DNA of 9,351 nucleotides. Origin: a bacterium (GTDB lineage: Bacteria > Actinomycetota > Acidimicrobiia > Acidimicrobiales > CATQHL01). Below are positions 5,258 through 9,351 of this stretch, piece after piece. Where the stretch lies: positions 1 to 9,351 of the forward strand of contig JAPONU010000184.1 of the NCBI GenBank assembly GCA_026713745.1, written 5' to 3'. The notes beneath the pieces are model-generated. The model saw nothing but the letters and a program-made list of their open reading frames with translations. It was not told the DNA's origin and did no database searches. Positions within the stretch are counted from its first letter, which is position 1. Each line of letters starts with the position of its first letter. Both the position numbers and the translations under genes were made by a program.

Positions 5258-6483
5258 AACCCCTCGCCACCGACGTGGCCGTGGTGGGCGCAGGTCCTGC
5301 CGGTGCGGCCGCCGCCATCGGGCTGGCGCGAGCGGGCCGGCAGGTGGTCGTGGTGGACCGCACGTCTTTCCCCCGCGACAAGTACTGCGGCGACGGTCTC
5401 ACGACGGGGGCGCTGCGGCTGCTTGAACACCTGGGGCTCGACCCCTCGTCGGTGTCCTCCTGGAACGCGGCCACGAGCGTCGTGATCCGCGCCCCCTCCG
5501 GATTCGAGGTGGCCTACCCGTTCAGCCGGCGCGGCCAGTACGCGGCCACCGCCCAGCGCCGCCACCTCGACGCGGCGCTCGTGGCTCTGGCCCGGCGGGC
5601 CGGCGCCGAGGTGCTCGACGGCAGCGCCTGCGAGGGCGTCACCGTCGACGCCGACCGGGTGGTGCTGAAGGTGGCCGGGGTGGGCCTCCTCCATGCCCGC
5701 TACGCGATCGCCGCCGACGGCATGTGGTCGCCGGTGCGCCGGATGCTGGGGCTGTCGCTGCCGGCCTACCGGGGTGACTGGCACGCCTTCCGCCAGTACT
5801 ACTCGGGCGTGAGCCCGGAGGCGGCGGCCTCGCTGCGGGTGTGGTTCGAGCCCGAGATCCTGCCCGGCTACGTGTGGTCGTTCCCGCTGCCGGGCGGCGC
5901 AGCGAACGTGGGCTTCGGCGTGTCGCGCGCCACGCACCGCACCGGCAGCCTGGCCCGGCTGTGGGAGGATCTGCGCAGCCGTCCCCATATCGCTGCGGTG
6001 CTGGGGCCCGAGGCGCCCCCCGCCGACCGGCCCCGGGCCTGGCCCATCCCCACCCGCCTCGGAGACCTGCCCCTTGCCGCCGAGCGGGTGCTGTTCAGCG
6101 GCGACGCCGCCGGGGTGGGCGATCCCATGACCGGCGAGGGCATCGGGCAGGCGCTGCTGAGCGGGCTGCTGGCCGCCGAGGCCCTGGTGGCGGCGGGGCC
6201 CTCCGGGGACGCGGCCGCCCGGCGGCTCTACCGGTTAGGCGTGGAGCGCCACCTGCAGCGGGATTTCGTCTTCACCCGCACGCTGGGGCGCGCCCTGCGC
6301 AGCCCCGCAGGCTGCAACCTGGCACTGGGCATCTCGGGGGCGACGCCCTGGACGCGCCGCAATTTCGCCCGCTGGCTGTTCGAGGACTACCCCCGTGCCC
6401 TGGTGTTGACCCCCGACCGCTGGCAACGGGGCGCGCTCGGCGGCGGCGCCTTCGAGGACCGGGTCGCCGGGTCCGCTGCATAG
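5254..6483 (+). CDS. Geranylgeranyl reductase-family FAD-dependent oxidoreductase (MenJ-like)
   Basis: Flavoprotein predicted to reduce isoprenoid double bonds; the closest named relatives I recognise are mycobacterial MenJ, which saturates one unit of the menaquinone side chain, and archaeal geranylgeranyl reductases. The product has 409 residues, the usual family length. Motifs: dinucleotide-binding GAGPAG (12-17), VVVVDRTSFPRDKYCGDGL (31-49) with the family Cys-Gly-Asp-Gly at 45-48, ADGMWSPVRR (154-163), and the second FAD motif FSGDAAGVGDPMTGEGIGQA (281-300). ATG 5254 is chosen because the Rossmann strand follows directly and the ATGA overlap with vanW indicates translational coupling; the same frame is open upstream to 5086, but that stretch is a shadow of vanW. 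The substrate is not shown: menaquinone, a polyprenyl phosphate carrier or a lipid are all possible. The coupling to a wall protein makes a carrier lipid an interesting option. Confidence 0.87.
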   Translation: MKPLATDVAVVGAGPAGAAAAIGLARAGRQVVVVDRTSFPRDKYCGDGLTTGALRLLEHLGLDPSSVSSWNAATSVVIRAPSGFEVAYPFSRRGQYAATAQRRHLDAALVALARRAGAEVLDGSACEGVTVDADRVVLKVAGVGLLHARYAIAADGMWSPVRRMLGLSLPAYRGDWHAFRQYYSGVSPEAAASLRVWFEPEILPGYVWSFPLPGGAANVGFGVSRATHRTGSLARLWEDLRSRPHIAAVLGPEAPPADRPRAWPIPTRLGDLPLAAERVLFSGDAAGVGDPMTGEGIGQALLSGLLAAEALVAAGPSGDAAARRLYRLGVERHLQRDFVFTRTLGRALRSPAGCNLALGISGATPWTRRNFARWLFEDYPRALVLTPDRWQRGALGGGAFEDRVAGSAA

Positions 6484-6509
6484 TGGATTCCGGCCTCCGC
6501 CGGAATGAC
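6484..6509. repeat. REP-like palindrome after the reductase gene
   Basis: ATTCCGGC (6487-6494) and GCCGGAAT (6499-6506) form a perfect 8-bp stem with loop CTCC, beginning right after the TAG stop. It belongs to the same repeat family as 1008-1033, in the opposite orientation. Its place between convergent genes suggests it may act as a bidirectional terminator despite lacking a T-run. Confidence 0.65.
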
Positions 6510-6555
6510 GGGGGAGGTTCCACCGGAATGACGGGGGAGGTTCCACCGGAATGAC
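6500..6555. repeat. 23-bp tandem repeat, about 2.4 copies
   Basis: Exact 23-bp periodicity runs from 6500 to 6555 (unit starts 6500, 6523, 6546; first mismatch at 6556). Each unit begins with CCGGAATGAC, the right arm and tail of the REP-like palindrome, followed by GGGGGAGGTTCCA. The array thus looks like repeated duplication of the palindrome's edge. The small TTCC/GGAA stems it creates could add to termination. Confidence 0.85.
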
Positions 6556-6570
6556 AGGTGGTCTGGGCCT

Positions 6571-8427
6571 CTACTCCGCTGTCTCCTCGGCAGGGCGTGG
6601 GACCACGTTGCGCCCCATCGGATGCACCTCGCCGGGGCCGTATCCCTCGGGTGGCTCCTCCAAGCCGTTGGCCCGCAGATCGGCGGTGGCTTCCTCGTCG
6701 ACCACATAGCCGGATTCGGTCTGCACGAGCACCACGCCGTAGATCTCGGCGGCCAGATCCGGGCCGAAGTACCCCTCCGACACGTCGTGCGCCACCGCCT
6801 CGGGCGCTCTCTCACGAGGCGGACCGAACCCGCCGCCGCCGTTCGAGCTGTAGCGGAGTGTGTCCCCCTTGCGGATTTGCTCCCCGACGGCGTGCATGCC
6901 CAACCACCGCTCGGAGGTGGTACCGGGGTTCAGCACCAACACGTTCCCGCCCCCGTTGCAGCCTCCCGCCAGACCGAAGGGTGTCACCTCCGCCCGATCC
7001 CCGTGCATCGTGAGGATCATGTCGCCGGTGGCCTCGAAGGACCGGTCGATCCCGAACCCGCCGCGGTGGGTCCCGTGCCCCGCAGACGTCCCCACCGCCT
7101 CACATGACAGCGCCCGGATGGCATTGAGACGCTCCAGCACCTCGATGGGCTGGTTGGTCGCACCGCCGATGAAGATCATCAGCTGGAAGCTGTTGCCGTC
7201 CTTGTAGCTGCGCGCCCCCTGGCCGCCCTCGTTCCACAGGTACGAGACGAACGGCACGCCCGTGTCGGGGTGGTTGCCGCTGAGGGCCAGATTGGCAAGG
7301 TTGACCGTCGCCGCATGCATCCGCGTCGGGTCGACGGTGGCGAAGGCCTGCGCCCAGCACGCCATGACCGCGGCCGCCACCTTCTCGTAGGCCCCCGAGG
7401 CGAATCCCAGCACCGGCGTGGGGGGCAGCACGTCGACACACGACCCGGGCACCGAGATCACCTCGATGGAACGCGTGATGCCGTGGTTCAGCGGCACCAA
7501 GTGGGGGAAGCAGTGCATCGTGCCGTCGTAGACCGACGAGAGCAGCGCCGGGCGGGCAAACCCGAACGGCGAGATGGGCGCCGGGTCCGACTTGCTGAAG
7601 TCGAAGGTGACCTGATCGCCCGCGATGGTCATGTTGACGTGCACGCGGATGCGCGGCTTGTCGGGATGCAGCACGTCGCAGTCGCCGAAGTCCTCGAACT
7701 CGAAGACGCCGTCGGGCAGCTCCCGTATGCCCTCCCGGAGGAGCACCTCGCTGCGGTCCATGAGCGCGTACATCGTGTGCTCGACGACGTCGCGCCCGAA
7801 CTGCGCCACGTACTCCAGCAGGCGCCGCTCCATCAGCTCGGCGGACCGCTGCTGGGCGTGGAGGTCGGCCATCCTCTCGTCGGGCACCCGCACGTTCGCC
7901 TTGATGATCTCGAAGGTCGAGCGGACCGGACGGCCCTGGTCCACCAGCAGCATGGGCGGGATGCGCAGACCCTCGGCGAAGCACTCCCTTGCCAGGGGAT
8001 TGAACGAACCCGGGATGGGGCCGCCGACGTCGGCCCAGTGGCCGCAGGAGATGGTGAACGCGAAGAGCGACCCGTCCACGAACACGGGCCGGATGACCTT
8101 CACATCGGGCTGGTGGGTCCCGCCGTGGTACGGATCGTTGAAGACGAAGACGTCACCCTCCCTGAACCCGCCGGCGTGCTCGATAGTCGTCTTGACCGAC
8201 TCCTCGAACGTCCCCAGGTGCGCCGCCTGGTCGCGCCGTCCGTGCGCCACGAGACGGCCTTCCCGGGTCAGCAACGAGCCCGAGTGGTCATGGCCCTCGC
8301 TGATCGTCGCCCCGTAGGCGCCCTTGGCGAGCAGGGCGCTGGCCTCGTCACAGATCGCCCGGAAGGCGCTGCTCAACACCTCCACGGTGATCGGGTCGAC
8401 CTGCCGGTCGGTCGCTGTGCTGTTCAT
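6571..8427 (-). CDS. hyuB: Hydantoinase B / oxoprolinase family protein (HyuB)
   Basis: Beta subunit of an ATP-dependent hydantoinase, oxoprolinase or carboxylase-type enzyme that works with HyuA on cyclic amides such as N-methylhydantoin, or on ketones in acetone/acetophenone carboxylases. The substrate here is unknown. The product has 618 residues. Family landmarks: DPITVEVLSSAFRAICDEA (11-29), FNDPYHGGTHQPDV (96-109), TISCGHWADVGG (125-136), GGQGARSYKDG (401-411), the HGTHRGGFGIDRSF segment (451-464), and RYSSNGGGGFGPPRER (525-540) near the end. ATG 8427 is chosen: the frame opens further to 8514, but those residues are Arg/Pro/Gly-rich shadow of hyuA. A strong AGGAGAG Shine-Dalgarno lies at 8439-8433, 5 bases before ATG, and the hyuA TGA overlaps the ATG as ATGA. 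The gene converges on the reductase gene. Confidence 0.93.
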   Translation of the reverse strand: MNSTATDRQVDPITVEVLSSAFRAICDEASALLAKGAYGATISEGHDHSGSLLTREGRLVAHGRRDQAAHLGTFEESVKTTIEHAGGFREGDVFVFNDPYHGGTHQPDVKVIRPVFVDGSLFAFTISCGHWADVGGPIPGSFNPLARECFAEGLRIPPMLLVDQGRPVRSTFEIIKANVRVPDERMADLHAQQRSAELMERRLLEYVAQFGRDVVEHTMYALMDRSEVLLREGIRELPDGVFEFEDFGDCDVLHPDKPRIRVHVNMTIAGDQVTFDFSKSDPAPISPFGFARPALLSSVYDGTMHCFPHLVPLNHGITRSIEVISVPGSCVDVLPPTPVLGFASGAYEKVAAAVMACWAQAFATVDPTRMHAATVNLANLALSGNHPDTGVPFVSYLWNEGGQGARSYKDGNSFQLMIFIGGATNQPIEVLERLNAIRALSCEAVGTSAGHGTHRGGFGIDRSFEATGDMILTMHGDRAEVTPFGLAGGCNGGGNVLVLNPGTTSERWLGMHAVGEQIRKGDTLRYSSNGGGGFGPPRERAPEAVAHDVSEGYFGPDLAAEIYGVVLVQTESGYVVDEEATADLRANGLEEPPEGYGPGEVHPMGRNVVPRPAEETAE

Positions 8428-9350
8428 CGGATCTCTCCTATTTCCATCACGAGTTCGCCGAGCGGGGCCACCCGGGCCACGACGCCGGGGGGGACCACGG
8501 TCGTGGAGTCCCACTCCTCGACGATCGCCGGGCCGGCCACGACGTCACCCGGCGACAGCCCCTCGCGCTGCACGAACGACGCCTGGACGACCCCACCCGA
8601 CTCGAAGAAGTACGCCTCGCCGGACTCGGATGGTGTCTGCGTCCCGGCAGGGCGCGCCGGAAGACTCACGGGATCCACGTCGCCGACGAGCACCGCGCGC
8701 AGGTTGACGATCTCGACGTCGGTCACGTCTTCGGTGAGCACGTAGCCGAACTCCCGCTGGTGCTCCTGCTGGAATCGCTCCAGGCTGTCTCGGCCCAGCA
8801 GGTAGTCGATGCCGTGGGGCAGATCCAGCGTGAGGTATCCGGATATCTGGCCGTAGTAGCGCATGTCGGCCCGCCAGTTGACCTTCCAGTCAGCAGTCAG
8901 CGTCTCGCTGGCCCGCAACTCGTCGATCTCCGCCAGCAACTCAGTCTCTGCGGCTGCCAGAACCGACCGGTCGACGCTGGAGTGCAGTTGGAAGACCGGC
9001 CGCACGAGGTCGTGGCGCAGCATGACCTGCAGCGCACCCATGGCCGAAACGAGACCGGGATAGGTCGGGATCACCACCGTGGGAATCCGCAGCTCGCGGG
9101 CCAGATCGGCGGCGTGCAGCGGCCCCGCTCCCCCGAAGGCCACGAGGGAGAAGTCCCGCGGGTCATAGCCCCGCTCGACGGTCATGAGCCGCACGGCGTT
9201 CAGCATGGAGGCGTTGGAGAGCCTGATGATGCCGGCGGCCGCGTCGGTGACCGAGCAGTCCAGCACCGGGGCGATCTCTCGCTCGATGGCCTCGTGCGCC
9301 GCAGCGGCGCTGAGCGTGATGTCGCTGCGCCGCCCGGTGAACGCCTGGGG
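8424..9350 (-). CDS. hyuA: Hydantoinase A / oxoprolinase family protein (HyuA), 5' end missing
   Basis: C-terminal 308 residues of the alpha subunit; the gene runs off the right edge, so its N-terminal domain with the phosphate-binding signature is not in view. The frame is open from the edge (first residues PQAFTGRRSD), upstream of the internal GTG at 9266. Recognisable are SNASMLNAVRLMTVERGYDP (about 9218-9159) and LVAFGGAGPLHAADLAREL (about 9146-9090), the conserved core of the family, then PTYPGLVSAMGALQ, and near the end IVEEWDSTTVVPPGVVARV, the usual C-terminal signature. It forms the ATP-dependent enzyme with HyuB; stop and HyuB start overlap as ATGA, so the subunits are translationally coupled. 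Which cyclic amide or ketone is used cannot be read from this fragment. No transporter or regulator is visible on this side. Confidence 0.92.
   Translation of the reverse strand, partial: PQAFTGRRSDITLSAAAAHEAIEREIAPVLDCSVTDAAAGIIRLSNASMLNAVRLMTVERGYDPRDFSLVAFGGAGPLHAADLARELRIPTVVIPTYPGLVSAMGALQVMLRHDLVRPVFQLHSSVDRSVLAAAETELLAEIDELRASETLTADWKVNWRADMRYYGQISGYLTLDLPHGIDYLLGRDSLERFQQEHQREFGYVLTEDVTDVEIVNLRAVLVGDVDPVSLPARPAGTQTPSESGEAYFFESGGVVQASFVQREGLSPGDVVAGPAIVEEWDSTTVVPPGVVARVAPLGELVMEIGEIR
8433..8439 (-). promoter_or_regulatory. Ribosome binding site fixing the hyuB start
   Basis: Reading on the - strand, AGGAGAG is followed by ATCCG and ATG at 8427. It lies within the last codons of hyuA and rules against the longer upstream start at 8514. 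Confidence 0.8.
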
Positions 9351-9351
9351 C

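Noticed and set aside
6500..6555. CRISPR array
   Set aside because: The 23-bp units are directly adjacent with no spacers, as are those at 952-1005.
8428..8514. N-terminal extension of HyuB
   Set aside because: Out-of-frame hyuA sequence; a strong Shine-Dalgarno and ATGA overlap support 8427.

Overview
The window looks like a high-GC actinobacterial chromosome fragment. Actinobacterial markers are GatD (lipid II amidation), a CysQ of the mycobacterial type, the mismatch endonuclease NucS/EndoMS, and a VanW-domain wall protein coupled to a MenJ-like geranylgeranyl-reductase-family flavoprotein. My best guess is an Acidimicrobiia-type organism; this is inference from gene families and style, not from a marker gene.

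Layout. Positions 1-147 hold no gene I can name, although murT would be expected there. The + strand then carries gatD (148-906), a 203-bp repeat-rich gap, cysQ (1110-2228), nucS (GTG start 2236, 7 bp after cysQ), a 340-bp structured gap, a VanW/peptidoglycan-binding membrane protein (conventional start 3236, probably starting near 3149, to 5257), and a FAD-dependent reductase (5254-6483) that overlaps vanW by ATGA. A REP-like palindrome with a 23-bp tandem repeat fills the convergent gap. The - strand carries hyuB (8427-6571) and the 3' part of hyuA (through the right edge to 8424), also joined by an ATGA overlap.

How the genes work together. gatD, vanW and perhaps the reductase point to the cell envelope (lipid II amidation, a wall-facing anchored protein, prenyl-chain reduction). 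cysQ and nucS are housekeeping genes (pAp turnover in sulfur assimilation, non-canonical mismatch repair) and look co-transcribed. hyuA/hyuB encode the two subunits of a hydantoinase/oxoprolinase-family enzyme of unknown substrate and form a separate operon.

I see no defence island, CRISPR, phage, tRNA or rRNA. The unusual signals are: (1) a near-perfect 60-bp minisatellite inserted in frame in cysQ; (2) matching TAnnnT-GAAGG-AT modules in front of cysQ and vanW, which suggest leaderless starts and, for vanW, a possible AUA start codon; (3) a small REP-like palindrome family with 23-bp tandem repeats beside it in two gaps; (4) mutually exclusive GC-rich hairpins upstream of vanW; (5) a cysteine-rich, calcium-loop-like tail on the VanW protein.
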